Positions 1 to 7,459 of a DNA stretch of 9,288 nucleotides are shown one piece after another. The stretch lies in contig JAKSCW010000203.1 in NCBI GenBank assembly GCA_022360375.1, positions 1 through 9,288 of the forward strand, written 5' to 3'. Every line of letters begins with the position of its first letter. Position 1 is the stretch's first letter. Position numbers and translations under genes: made by a program. The notes under the pieces are model-generated. The model did no database searches. It saw only the letters and a program-made list of their open reading frames with translations, and was not told the DNA's origin. Source of the stretch: Balneolales bacterium. Its GTDB lineage: Bacteria; Bacteroidota; Rhodothermia; Balneolales; Balneolaceae.

Positions 1-1
1 C

Positions 2-1243
2 GGAATTGGGGTTCTGGTTGGCTTGATTTCCGGAAGCTACCCGGCGGTGTACATGTCAGGGATGTCTCCACTTGGAGTGTTTAAAAAAGCGATAAAAGGG
101 GGAAGTGTAAATCGGTCATTAAGAAACCTGTTGGTGGTTGGGCAGTTTGCTGTTACCAATATCTTAATTTTATCCTCCATCGTGATCTTCCGTCAACTGG
201 ATTACATACAGTCGAGAGATGCAGGCTATAATCGCGAACATATTTTAACGATACAGGTTTTTGACTCTGAAGTAATGCCACGCTTCGATGTGCTGAAACA
301 ATCTTTCTCCACTAACCCGAATATCCTGGAAGTGTCATCCGGTTCACATCTGCCTACCAGAATTATAAGTCAAACCAGTGGAATTAGCTGGCCCGGTAAG
401 CCGGAAGACCTGAGCCTGGATACATTCAATGGTGTTATTAATACGAATTACCTGGAAATGCTGGGTATTGATATGGTAGCGGGAAGATACTTTGACGAGG
501 CAATAGACCCGGATACTGCCAATCACCTCATTATCAATGAATCATTGGCAAGAAGTATTGGGTGGAGTCCTGAAGAGGCTATCGACAAAGAGTTCACTCT
601 TTGGCGCCGGTCTGGTAAAATTGTCGGGGTTGTGCAAGACTTCAACTTCATGAGCTATCATTCCAGTGTTGCTCCGCTACTTTTACGCTATGCTCCTATT
701 GAGAGACATTCAAAAATTATGCTCAAAGTATCGCCGGAAAATCTACAGGAAACACTAGGCTTCATTGAAGAAGAAGTAAAAGCCCTTTCTCCGGATTTTC
801 CATTCACATACACCTTCCTTGATGACGCATTTGATAACCAATACAGAACTGAACTTACTCTTGGAAAAATGTTCAATTACTTCACTGTTCTGGCATTGCT
901 TATCGCCTGTATGGGCCTCTTTGGTCTGGCCTCTTTTATGATGGAGCAGCGAACCAAAGAAGTGGGCATTCGAAAAGTATTAGGCGCAAATGTGTTCCAA
1001 ATTATGTCACTCCTCAACAGAGACTTCATCCGGTTAGTTGCTGTCAGCTTTTTTATTTCCATTCCAGTAGGGTGGTTCCTCTCCAGTCAATGGCTGGAAA
1101 ATTTCGCCTACAAAATTTCTTTAGGCCCGGTCATTTTTATAGGAATGGGAATTACTTCGCTAGGAATTGCGCTTCTTACCGTGAGTTATAAATCGTTCAG
1201 AGCCGCAAGAGCCAACCCGGTTGAAAGTTTGAAAAGCGAGTGA
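2..1243 (+). CDS. MacB/FtsX-type ABC transporter permease, C-terminal half (5' end outside window)
   Basis: This is the membrane subunit of an ABC transporter of the MacB/FtsX family; substrate unknown. The reading frame is open from base 2, so a TTG at 23 is only an internal codon. The 413 visible residues fit the second half of the roughly 800-residue, eight-helix, two-module permeases common in Bacteroidota. They begin at the end of the first FtsX module (SGSYPAVYMS), followed by a cytoplasmic linker and a membrane helix at about residues 43-63 of the partial protein. A large extracytoplasmic MacB_PCD-like domain follows (about 65-285). The last three helices lie near 291-313, 343-366 and 375-396. 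The motif EVGIRKVLGA at about 320-329, just after the first of these helices, is the conserved loop that contacts the ATPase. The protein ends in the usual R-A-A-R-A-NPVESLKSE tail. No ATPase gene is visible. Family is firm; function is not. Confidence 0.93.
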   Translation, partial: GIGVLVGLISGSYPAVYMSGMSPLGVFKKAIKGGSVNRSLRNLLVVGQFAVTNILILSSIVIFRQLDYIQSRDAGYNREHILTIQVFDSEVMPRFDVLKQSFSTNPNILEVSSGSHLPTRIISQTSGISWPGKPEDLSLDTFNGVINTNYLEMLGIDMVAGRYFDEAIDPDTANHLIINESLARSIGWSPEEAIDKEFTLWRRSGKIVGVVQDFNFMSYHSSVAPLLLRYAPIERHSKIMLKVSPENLQETLGFIEEEVKALSPDFPFTYTFLDDAFDNQYRTELTLGKMFNYFTVLALLIACMGLFGLASFMMEQRTKEVGIRKVLGANVFQIMSLLNRDFIRLVAVSFFISIPVGWFLSSQWLENFAYKISLGPVIFIGMGITSLGIALLTVSYKSFRAARANPVESLKSE

Positions 1244-1298
1244 CACGAATTATGATCATTATTCAACCTGCTATTCGAATTAACTTTTCATCATGGAA
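1244..1298. other. Short convergent intergenic gap, no clear terminator
   Basis: This 55 bp spacer separates the stop codons of the convergent ABC permease (+) and TolC-family (-) genes. It is AT-rich and contains a small palindrome, ATGATCAT (1252-1259), and a weak CGAAT/ATTCG pair (1246-1250 with 1273-1277) around a 22-base loop. Neither is followed by a T-run on either strand, so I do not call a rho-independent terminator. Confidence 0.6.
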
Positions 1299-2642
1299 TT
1301 ACCTCACTTCAGTTACAAGTTCACCCGTAAGTTGTTTGATCTGAATTATCGATTGCCGGATATCATACTCTAAGTTATTAATGCGGTTTTTAGCTTGAAT
1401 AAGATTCAATTGTGCGGTTCTCAGGTCGGTTCCGGAAATATTTCCACGTTGGTAATTCTCTTCTGCGCGCTGGTAGTTTTGCTCGAAAAGACGAATATTG
1501 GATTGTTCGAACATCAGATTCTGCAAACTGTTTTGATAGGTGAGATACACTGTTTCGAACTGACTTTGTATCCTCGTTTTTGTTCGATTTAGTTGAATCT
1601 CAGCCTGTTTTTGCCTGATCTTACTATTTTGAATATCGCTATTCACCCGCCCGCCATTAAAAAGATTGAATCGTAATGTGATACCCGCCCGAAACCCGGT
1701 ACGTTCTAAGCGTTGAATTTGGCCGAGATCGTTATCTTCTTCATAGTATCCGTAGCCGGTATTCAAGTCTAAAACAGGGAACAGATTTGATCTCGAGAGC
1801 TGTACATTCAGCCTGGCATCTTCCTGTGCGAACTCATTGATTCTGATGAATGGGTTGTTTTGCTCCACTTTTTCGATAAGTTCCTCTTTGGTACGAAACT
1901 CCGATAGCTCTATGCTATCTTCAACCTGGTAGTCCGTATCGGAATAGCCAATTAGTTCATTAAGTTCAACCTTTGCGATTCCCAGTAACAGATTGATTTG
2001 ATTAAACCCAGAGCTGTCATTTTTGAAATCTACTTCCGCCTGAAGTACCTCTGTTGAAGTGGCACTTCCAAACGCCTCTGTGCTTCTGATCCTTTCCAAA
2101 CGTTCCTGAGAAAGATTCAACGATTCCTGGTTAATCAAAAGGCGTTGCTGCAAACGTGCAATGTCGATGTAGATGTTTAATGTTTTGGCTAACGTTGCTT
2201 CAATTACCTGTTTCATTTCAGCCTCTGACCGTTGCTCATTTATTTTGAGTGACCGGAACCGGTATACATTACCGAAACCATCAAACAGCCGATAAGTAGC
2301 ATCAACAGAAACACTGTAATTGGTTGATTCTGCCCCGTCTCCGGATAGACTTAATACCGAAATGCTTCCATCTTCATTGAAGTTTGCTAAATCCAGGTCT
2401 GTATCACTATTGTTGTAAGTAATACCGGCATTCGTGGATATCGTTGGCAGTAAACCAGCATTACCCGGAGTAGCTGAATTTTCGGCTATTTCTTTAGCGA
2501 ACGAAGTAATAATTATATCATGATTGTTCTCCATCGCCATACGTATTACTTCATCTGCTGTAAGTACAATTTGTGCTTTTGCCTGTGTATCGCTTAACAG
2601 CATCAAGGCGAAAATGATAGCAGTAATTCTTAGCAGCTTCAT
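1299..2642 (-). CDS. TolC-family outer-membrane efflux channel
   Basis: Outer-membrane factor of a tripartite efflux system. It should form a trimeric beta-barrel with a long periplasmic alpha-helical tunnel that docks onto the adaptor and pump encoded just upstream. At 447 residues it has the normal family length. A Sec signal peptide covers residues 1-23 (basic K2/R5, hydrophobic core, AKA before Q24). There is no lipobox cysteine, so it is not predicted to be a lipoprotein. Two homologous OEP halves are visible: each has a strand ending in LF(D/N)G, around residue 120 (LFDGFG) and around 330 (LFNGGR), followed by long Gln/Glu/Arg-rich helices. The ATG is the last gene start in the operon; it overlaps the RND stop codon by 4 bp (ATGA) and has GAGG 7 bases upstream. 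The gene ends 55 bp from the convergent ABC permease. Family assignment is secure; transported substrates cannot be read from sequence. Confidence 0.95.
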   Translation of the reverse strand: MKLLRITAIIFALMLLSDTQAKAQIVLTADEVIRMAMENNHDIIITSFAKEIAENSATPGNAGLLPTISTNAGITYNNSDTDLDLANFNEDGSISVLSLSGDGAESTNYSVSVDATYRLFDGFGNVYRFRSLKINEQRSEAEMKQVIEATLAKTLNIYIDIARLQQRLLINQESLNLSQERLERIRSTEAFGSATSTEVLQAEVDFKNDSSGFNQINLLLGIAKVELNELIGYSDTDYQVEDSIELSEFRTKEELIEKVEQNNPFIRINEFAQEDARLNVQLSRSNLFPVLDLNTGYGYYEEDNDLGQIQRLERTGFRAGITLRFNLFNGGRVNSDIQNSKIRQKQAEIQLNRTKTRIQSQFETVYLTYQNSLQNLMFEQSNIRLFEQNYQRAEENYQRGNISGTDLRTAQLNLIQAKNRINNLEYDIRQSIIQIKQLTGELVTEVR

Positions 2643-5600
2643 AGCTCCACCTCGTTTTTCAATAGTAGTTTAGCAGGCTCAGTCTCTTCGATAGGTGCAT
2701 TAATCCTTTTAATTAACCGAAAATACAGTTGTCGTATCCTTCCATTGATATACAGCAAACTTGGCAGCAGAATCAGGGTTAACGTGGTTCCAAAAGCCAG
2801 GCCATACGCGATAGAGATCGCCGGTGGTTTTAAGAATTGAGCACCTAAACTTCCGGTTCCAATCAGTGGGCCTAATCCTGCAACCGTGGTAATAGTTGTT
2901 AACAAAATTGCCCGGAACCTTGATTTCGCAGTTTCAACAATGGCCTCAAAAAAGACCATGCCCTCTTTAATATTTTCGTTATAGGTATCTATGAATACCA
3001 ATGAGTTATTGATTAGAACTCCAATAAGTGCGATTAACCCGATTCCGGAGAAAATGCTTAGAGGAACACCATGAATTATGTGCCCGATTATAACTCCAAT
3101 TATGCTGAAAGGAAGGAGTAGCACAACCAGAAAAGCCTGGTTGAAAGACTTGAAATTGACAATGATCAAGCTGAGCATCAATATCAGGAACACCGGCAAT
3201 ACCAATCGTACTGAATTTTGAGTTTTTTTGGATTCTCTGCTTTGCCCTTCCATGGTGTAATCCACGCCTGGATAATTCCTCAAAATCATGGGTAGTGTAT
3301 TTTCTTCAATATCAGCCAAAACAGACGGCACAGGAACACTTAAATTGGCTACATCCGCTTCCACGGTAATCTCTCGTATTCCATCCTGCCGGTTAATTGA
3401 AAGAACCCCTGTTTCAAAGCTTAGATTTGCAATCTCCCGCAATGGATACGCGTGTCCTGTTACGGTTTGAATGCGCATATCCTGTATGTCATTTATCGAA
3501 CTTCGGTTCTCCTCGGGGTAACGCACCCATAGTTTTATTTCTTCGTCGCCTCGTTGTATGCTTTGAGCCTCAAACCCAAAGAAGGCGGACCGAACTTGTT
3601 GCATGACCATACCCAGGCTTAATCCAAGTAACTCACCTTCGGGTTTGAGACTGATGTTGATCTCACTTATTCCCTGTTTATCGGTATCAATTACGTCTTT
3701 CAAGTCAGAGCGTCGATAAAGTTCTGCTTTTAAATCTTCTTTAGCTGCTCTCAGGCTCTCCAGGTCATCTCCGACAAGCGCAATAGAAATCGGGGCGCCA
3801 AAGAGAAAGGCTGGATTTCCAAAAGAAAGGTTTTCAGCTTCAGGCACTTCTCCAACTTTTTCACGCCACATGTCTGCTACCTCAAACGAGAGTAGTTCTC
3901 TATCTTCACCAGGGAGTAACGTTACCCTGATTCTTCCCTCATGCGATTTCGGGCCAATAATACGCTCCACTTTTTGTACAAAGTCTCTGCCATCTCTTCT
4001 TTGCCCGGTAAGCTCCTCATTTACATGATAAATGGCATCCTCAATATCCAGCAAAAGTGCTTCGACCCGGGCTTCATTTACACCTGGTGTAAGTTCCAGT
4101 TTGGCCTCAAGAACATCTTGTTCCACATTAGGGAAGAACGTTACACTTACCCACCCCCAATTAATCATACTAATGGAAAACATAATAAGCACGGCACCCA
4201 GAAGTACACTACCCCAGCTGAATTTGTTTAAAACCCATTGCACTGCAGGTCCGTATATATGATCCCGCACCCAGATAAGACTTTCGTTGAATTTTCTCTC
4301 TATAAGCGATTGTCTGTTATCTTTTCTCAATGCCTTTGAATGGGCAATTTGTGAAGGCAGAAAAAGAAAGGTTCCGATCATTGCTACCACCAAAGTAGCA
4401 ACCACAACAAAAGCTACATCAGAGAAGAAGTCTCCCATGATTCCATGTACAAAAAAGAACAAGCAGAATGCTACCGCTGTAGTGGTAAGCGATGCAAACA
4501 CAGCTGGCATCAGTTCCAGGGTGGCATCTACCGCCGCTTTGAATGGTGGTTTTCCTTTCTCTTTATAATGCTGATATATGTTTTCTGCAATTACTACTCC
4601 ATCGTCTACCAAAATTCCCAGCACCAGTATGGCGCCAAACATTGATACCTGGTTCAGTGTCAGATCATAAAACACGGAAATAATCAGCATTCCCAACAGG
4701 GCAATAGGGATTTTTAACGCCACCCAAAATGCGAGCCGCTTGTCCAGAAAAAGAGCGAGCACAAGCAGTACCAGAATAGCTCCGGTAATTCCATTGTTTG
4801 AAAGTGTCTCAATTCTCTTACGCAGATTTACCGTACTGTCTTCAATCAATACGGCTTCAACGCCTGTATGAGAAGCGTTAAAATCTTCGATATACCTGTT
4901 CACGAATTCAGCATTTGCAAGAATATCTTCATCATTCAAACTGAATATCTGGAATACAACAGCAGGCTCTCCATTCAAATACTGCCGATTTGGTTCATCC
5001 GCAAACCGATCCACAAGCGTTGCTACGTCTCCAAGGGTAAGTACCTGGCCGTCAGGCCGGGCTCTTACCACTATGTCCATTAACTCTCTCGCGTAATATT
5101 CCTTTTCTTCAGCGCGGATAAGCTTGCGTTGACTATCTGTTTTAATTTCGCCACCAGATGTATCTAAATTGGCATTCCGCACCGCATCGGCTACATGCTG
5201 AAAAGTAAGCTCATAATTTCTGAGTGTTTCTTCATCCACCTGGATTTCTATTTCCTCTTCCGGATAACCCTGGACAAATATTTGGGAAATGCCTTCCTGC
5301 CTAAGTAACTCGTTCTCGATTTCCTCCGCAAAGTCTTTCAGGTTTTGAAGAGGCAGATCTCCGGTTATAGCAAAGTTTACGGTTGCATTTAAAATGTCCT
5401 GTTTCACCACTACCGGCTCATCAATATCCGGTGGAAATGTCGTGATTTTGTCCACGGCGTTTTTTACATCCTGAAGCACCGTATTTGCATCCGCATCTTC
5501 CGTAAGTTCTATTTTAATCTGTGCCAGGTTTTCCGAAGAAATAGAAGTAACTCTATTGATATCCTGGATTCCTTGCAGGTTATCTTCAATCTTAATAGTT

Positions 5601-5791
5601 ATTCCTTCCTCAACTTCTTCGGGTGAAGCTCCTCTGTACACTACATCCACGGTAATAAAGTTTACATCTTCTTTGGGAAGTAACGTGGTGCGCATTTCGC
5701 TAAAGCTCGCAAACCCCAGTATTATGATTACACCAACACCAAGGTTTACCATAATGGGGTGCTTAATGAAATATTGAATTATTCTTTTCAT
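2639..5791 (-). CDS. RND-family efflux pump permease (AcrB/HAE-like)
   Basis: Inner-membrane proton-driven pump of the RND superfamily, expected to work as a trimer with the adaptor and TolC-family protein of this operon. Its 1050 residues match the usual full length. TM1 is at about 12-32 after MKRIIQYFIKHP. The first periplasmic porter domain follows, with YRGASPEEVEEGI near 49-61. The TM2-6 bundle covers about 335-490, and TM7 starts near 527. The second porter domain and the TM8-12 bundle complete the duplicated fold. The proton-relay pair Asp396-Asp397 in TM4 (GILVDDGVVIAEN) is present. In TM10 the position matching AcrB Lys940 is Asn928 (INNSLVFID). The start overlaps the adaptor stop by ATGA, with GAGGT 6 bases upstream. 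An HME-type metal exporter is the main alternative, but I see no clear metal-site signature; drug, lipid or solvent export is equally possible. Confidence 0.95.
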   Translation of the reverse strand: MKRIIQYFIKHPIMVNLGVGVIIILGFASFSEMRTTLLPKEDVNFITVDVVYRGASPEEVEEGITIKIEDNLQGIQDINRVTSISSENLAQIKIELTEDADANTVLQDVKNAVDKITTFPPDIDEPVVVKQDILNATVNFAITGDLPLQNLKDFAEEIENELLRQEGISQIFVQGYPEEEIEIQVDEETLRNYELTFQHVADAVRNANLDTSGGEIKTDSQRKLIRAEEKEYYARELMDIVVRARPDGQVLTLGDVATLVDRFADEPNRQYLNGEPAVVFQIFSLNDEDILANAEFVNRYIEDFNASHTGVEAVLIEDSTVNLRKRIETLSNNGITGAILVLLVLALFLDKRLAFWVALKIPIALLGMLIISVFYDLTLNQVSMFGAILVLGILVDDGVVIAENIYQHYKEKGKPPFKAAVDATLELMPAVFASLTTTAVAFCLFFFVHGIMGDFFSDVAFVVVATLVVAMIGTFLFLPSQIAHSKALRKDNRQSLIERKFNESLIWVRDHIYGPAVQWVLNKFSWGSVLLGAVLIMFSISMINWGWVSVTFFPNVEQDVLEAKLELTPGVNEARVEALLLDIEDAIYHVNEELTGQRRDGRDFVQKVERIIGPKSHEGRIRVTLLPGEDRELLSFEVADMWREKVGEVPEAENLSFGNPAFLFGAPISIALVGDDLESLRAAKEDLKAELYRRSDLKDVIDTDKQGISEINISLKPEGELLGLSLGMVMQQVRSAFFGFEAQSIQRGDEEIKLWVRYPEENRSSINDIQDMRIQTVTGHAYPLREIANLSFETGVLSINRQDGIREITVEADVANLSVPVPSVLADIEENTLPMILRNYPGVDYTMEGQSRESKKTQNSVRLVLPVFLILMLSLIIVNFKSFNQAFLVVLLLPFSIIGVIIGHIIHGVPLSIFSGIGLIALIGVLINNSLVFIDTYNENIKEGMVFFEAIVETAKSRFRAILLTTITTVAGLGPLIGTGSLGAQFLKPPAISIAYGLAFGTTLTLILLPSLLYINGRIRQLYFRLIKRINAPIEETEPAKLLLKNEVEL
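2645..2653 (-). promoter_or_regulatory. Shine-Dalgarno of the TolC-family gene, inside the RND coding region
   Basis: On the minus strand the bases read GAGGTGGAG, ending 2 bases before the ATG; the GAGG core is 7 bases from it. It lies within the last codons of the RND gene. With the ATGA overlap it suggests translational coupling and supports this start codon. Confidence 0.75.
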
Positions 5792-6909
5792 TGTTTTACC
5801 TCGATATCTATGGTTTGGCCATGTATAGGTTTTGTCACTTTTTCATTGATGATAGTTACCCCCTCGACCAGCCCTTCAACAATCGCTTCATCATCTAAAA
5901 AGCGTACGGGGTTTACCGGAACTAACCTGGCCCGGCCCTCCTCAACCACATATATCTGGTTCACCCGGGTTATAAGTTTAGTGGGAATGGTGATTGAATT
6001 AGGTATGGTATATGCATGGGTTCGCACTTCAAGAAACATTCCTTCCTTCAATTCCTCAGAATAGCTTTTCACAAAAACATTCACAGATTGAGAAGCTCTG
6101 GAAAGGGATTCTCCTATTCTTGATATTGTTCCACTAGTTTGAATTCCCGTTTCTTCATTATAAAGCTGAACTTCATCACCAATATTCAAATAAGGCAGGT
6201 CTCTAACCGGAACAGCCGTTTCAATCTCATAAAAAGCACTGTTACTGATACTACCCACTACAGCTTGCGGTGATACATATGATCCAGGTTCAATACGCGA
6301 CTCGTTCACATATCCTTCAAAAGAAGCTCGGATGGTGTAATAATCCAATCGCTCTTCCCGGGCTTTTATGGAATAGTATAATTCGAATATCGAGTTAGAT
6401 ATAAGGAAATAGTTCAGCTGTTGAGAGTGGATTTCCGGTAAAGGAGGCAGTTCAGCTTCAAACTCTATGCTATCCAGATACTCTTCCCAGATTGAATACT
6501 GGCTGGGATAATCGATTTTAATATCTCCCATTATACGGCTTATGGTTGCCGCAAACCTGCTTTTCTGGGCACTTAACTGATATTCAAACTCTCTGCTTTC
6601 AATCCTGAAAAGGATCTCCCCTTTTTGGAAACTCAGGCCTTCTTTAAAATTGAAATCTTCGGCAACTAATCTGCCTTGCACCTCGGGCTGTACCTGAACG
6701 GTAGCATTGGCCAGAACTCTTCCGGTATATTCAAATCTTATGGGTACATCAACAGGAATGACTGTTTTTACCTGATACGCTTTGAGCTGTAATTCATCTA
6801 AAGGCGGTAGTGATTCCTGAGCTTTCTCAGTATCTCTCATTAACAAAAACCCGGAAGCTATGATAGCTAAAAGCAATCCGGTAATTATGATGATTGTGTT
6901 TCTCTTCAT
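5788..6909 (-). CDS. Periplasmic adaptor (membrane fusion protein, HlyD/AcrA type) of the RND pump
   Basis: Links the RND pump in the inner membrane to the TolC-family channel. The 373 residues fit the family. A hydrophobic N-terminal anchor (about 5-24, after MKRN) has no lipobox cysteine, so it is a signal anchor rather than a lipoprotein signal. The first lipoyl half-motif is at about 67-105 (VQPEVQGRL, then KGEILFRIES). A hairpin-like insert follows at about 106-188, then the second lipoyl half at about 189-222 (YYTIRASFEGYVNESRIEPG). A beta-barrel domain lies at about 225-300 and a membrane-proximal domain at 300-373. The insert contains an acidic, proline-rich stretch (EAELPPLPEIHSQQ, 151-164) that interrupts a simple coiled coil. 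The ATG is preceded by an AT-rich leader without Shine-Dalgarno. It lies 71 bp after marR and overlaps the RND start by 4 bp. Efflux adaptor is a firm call; substrate unknown. Confidence 0.94.
   Translation of the reverse strand: MKRNTIIIITGLLLAIIASGFLLMRDTEKAQESLPPLDELQLKAYQVKTVIPVDVPIRFEYTGRVLANATVQVQPEVQGRLVAEDFNFKEGLSFQKGEILFRIESREFEYQLSAQKSRFAATISRIMGDIKIDYPSQYSIWEEYLDSIEFEAELPPLPEIHSQQLNYFLISNSIFELYYSIKAREERLDYYTIRASFEGYVNESRIEPGSYVSPQAVVGSISNSAFYEIETAVPVRDLPYLNIGDEVQLYNEETGIQTSGTISRIGESLSRASQSVNVFVKSYSEELKEGMFLEVRTHAYTIPNSITIPTKLITRVNQIYVVEEGRARLVPVNPVRFLDDEAIVEGLVEGVTIINEKVTKPIHGQTIDIEVKQ
5798..5802 (-). promoter_or_regulatory. Shine-Dalgarno of the RND gene, inside the adaptor coding region
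   Basis: The minus strand reads GAGGT, then six bases (AAAACA), then the ATG at 5791-5789. It sits in the final codons of the adaptor gene and supports the start that overlaps the adaptor stop as ATGA. Confidence 0.75.
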
Positions 6910-6925
6910 GATTCAATATTTAGGA

Positions 6926-6970
6926 TATTAACTATTAATATATTAACTGTTAGAATGTTAACTTTTTAGG
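6926..6970. repeat. Three tandem 15 bp repeats with core TTAACT, candidate regulator binding array
   Basis: Three adjacent 15-base units start at 6926, 6941 and 6956. Each carries TTAACT at the same offset (6928-6933, 6943-6948, 6958-6963), followed in the first two by N-TTA. A perfect 12 bp palindrome, TTAATATATTAA (6935-6946), spans the first junction, and TTAAC/GTTAA (6943-6947 with 6957-6961) forms an inverted pair with 9 bp between. The array fills most of the spacer between marR and the adaptor gene. The same TTAACT word occurs inside the palindrome at the marR promoter, so I infer MarR binding here. AT-rich chance similarity is the alternative. Confidence 0.55.
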
Positions 6971-6980
6971 CTTTTAAACA

Positions 6981-7406
6981 TCAGCGGAGTTTCTTTGTTA
7001 TTTGCTTAAGTGTATTCAACGCCTCCACCAGTTTTGCTTTATCTATGTCGGAAAGGATATCAGAGATATCCTCAATAATCAGCGAAAAGACTTTTTCTTT
7101 GAGTTTTTTACCTTTATCGGTAAGGTAAAGCAACTTATTTCTCCTGTCGGTTTGGTCAGGAATACGCACAACCAAATTTTTTGCTGTCATAGCATCTAAA
7201 AGAGTTGTTACGGCCGGTTTAGATTTAAATGTCTCTTCTACTATGTATTGCTGTGTACAACCTTCGTTAAACGAAATAAGAAGTAACAACCGGGCATGTT
7301 CGATAGTTAAATCATATTCTTCAACAAGCCTGTTTAAATGATTTTGCAGTGCCCAATATAATTGGGTAACTGTTTTTCCTACCTCTACTTCTAATGGATA
7401 TTTCAT
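6981..7406 (-). CDS. MarR-family transcriptional regulator, probable repressor of the efflux operon
   Basis: Cytoplasmic dimeric winged-helix DNA-binding protein of the MarR family; 141 residues is the standard length. Dimerisation helices are at the two ends (about 8-30 and 95-140). The recognition helix is at about 62-76 (SKPAVTTLLDAMTAK), followed by LVVR and the wing DQTDRRNK (84-91), whose Asp/Arg pattern is the family's hallmark. Tyr-Leu-Thr-Asp-Lys-Gly marks the start of the C-terminal helices. There is one cysteine, Cys50, just ahead of the recognition helix. The gene is first in the minus-strand block, 71 bp before the adaptor gene, an arrangement typical of local repressors of efflux pumps. 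Its own upstream region holds a palindrome lying across a promoter candidate, suggesting autorepression. No Shine-Dalgarno precedes the ATG, as expected in Bacteroidota. The effector ligand is unknown. Confidence 0.93.
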   Translation of the reverse strand: MKYPLEVEVGKTVTQLYWALQNHLNRLVEEYDLTIEHARLLLLISFNEGCTQQYIVEETFKSKPAVTTLLDAMTAKNLVVRIPDQTDRRNKLLYLTDKGKKLKEKVFSLIIEDISDILSDIDKAKLVEALNTLKQITKKLR

Positions 7407-7426
7407 TTACTGTAATTTATTGGCAG

Positions 7427-7457
7427 CAATAATAGTTAACTTACTAACTAAATGCAA
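7427..7457 (-). promoter_or_regulatory. Candidate Bacteroidetes-type promoter of marR and the efflux operon
   Basis: On the minus strand TTG (7457-7455) is followed after exactly 20 bases by TATTATTG (7434-7427). The Bacteroidetes primary-sigma consensus is TTG, 19-21 bp, TAnnTTTG; the -7 box here deviates at one position. A start site near 7420-7423 would give a leader of about 15 bases before the ATG at 7406. An A-rich stretch (complement of 7481-7500) lies upstream and could act as an UP element. The pattern match is short and AT-rich, so this is a prediction only. Confidence 0.5.
7433..7450. promoter_or_regulatory. Perfect inverted repeat, candidate MarR operator
   Basis: TAGTTA (7433-7438) and TAACTA (7445-7450) are exact reverse complements separated by six bases (ACTTAC). 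The 18 bp size suits a MarR dimer, and it lies between the -33 and -7 elements of the candidate marR promoter, touching the -7 box, where bound protein would block RNA polymerase. It shares TTAACT (7436-7441) with the array at 6926-6970. Confidence 0.6.
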
Positions 7458-7459
7458 TC

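Noticed and set aside
23..25. TTG at 23 as the start of the left-hand ABC permease
   Set aside because: The frame is open back to base 2 and the residues before it continue a membrane helix of the family. The protein is about half the usual length, so the gene is cut by the window edge.
1246..1277. CGAAT/ATTCG pair as a bidirectional terminator between the convergent genes
   Set aside because: A five-base, AT-rich stem with a 22-base loop and no T-run on either strand is too weak to call.
3941..4568. Plus-strand open frames of 76-96 codons inside the RND gene
   Set aside because: They lie antisense to well-conserved RND coding sequence, have no recognisable family or start signals, and are expected by chance.
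5759..6064. 101-codon plus-strand frame opposite the adaptor/RND junction
   Set aside because: It overlaps the strongly supported adaptor and RND genes in antisense and its translation shows no domain pattern.
6911..6925. A fourth copy of the 15 bp repeat next to the adaptor start
   Set aside because: It keeps the register but lacks the TTAACT core and matches the other units at only about half of positions, as expected in AT-rich DNA.
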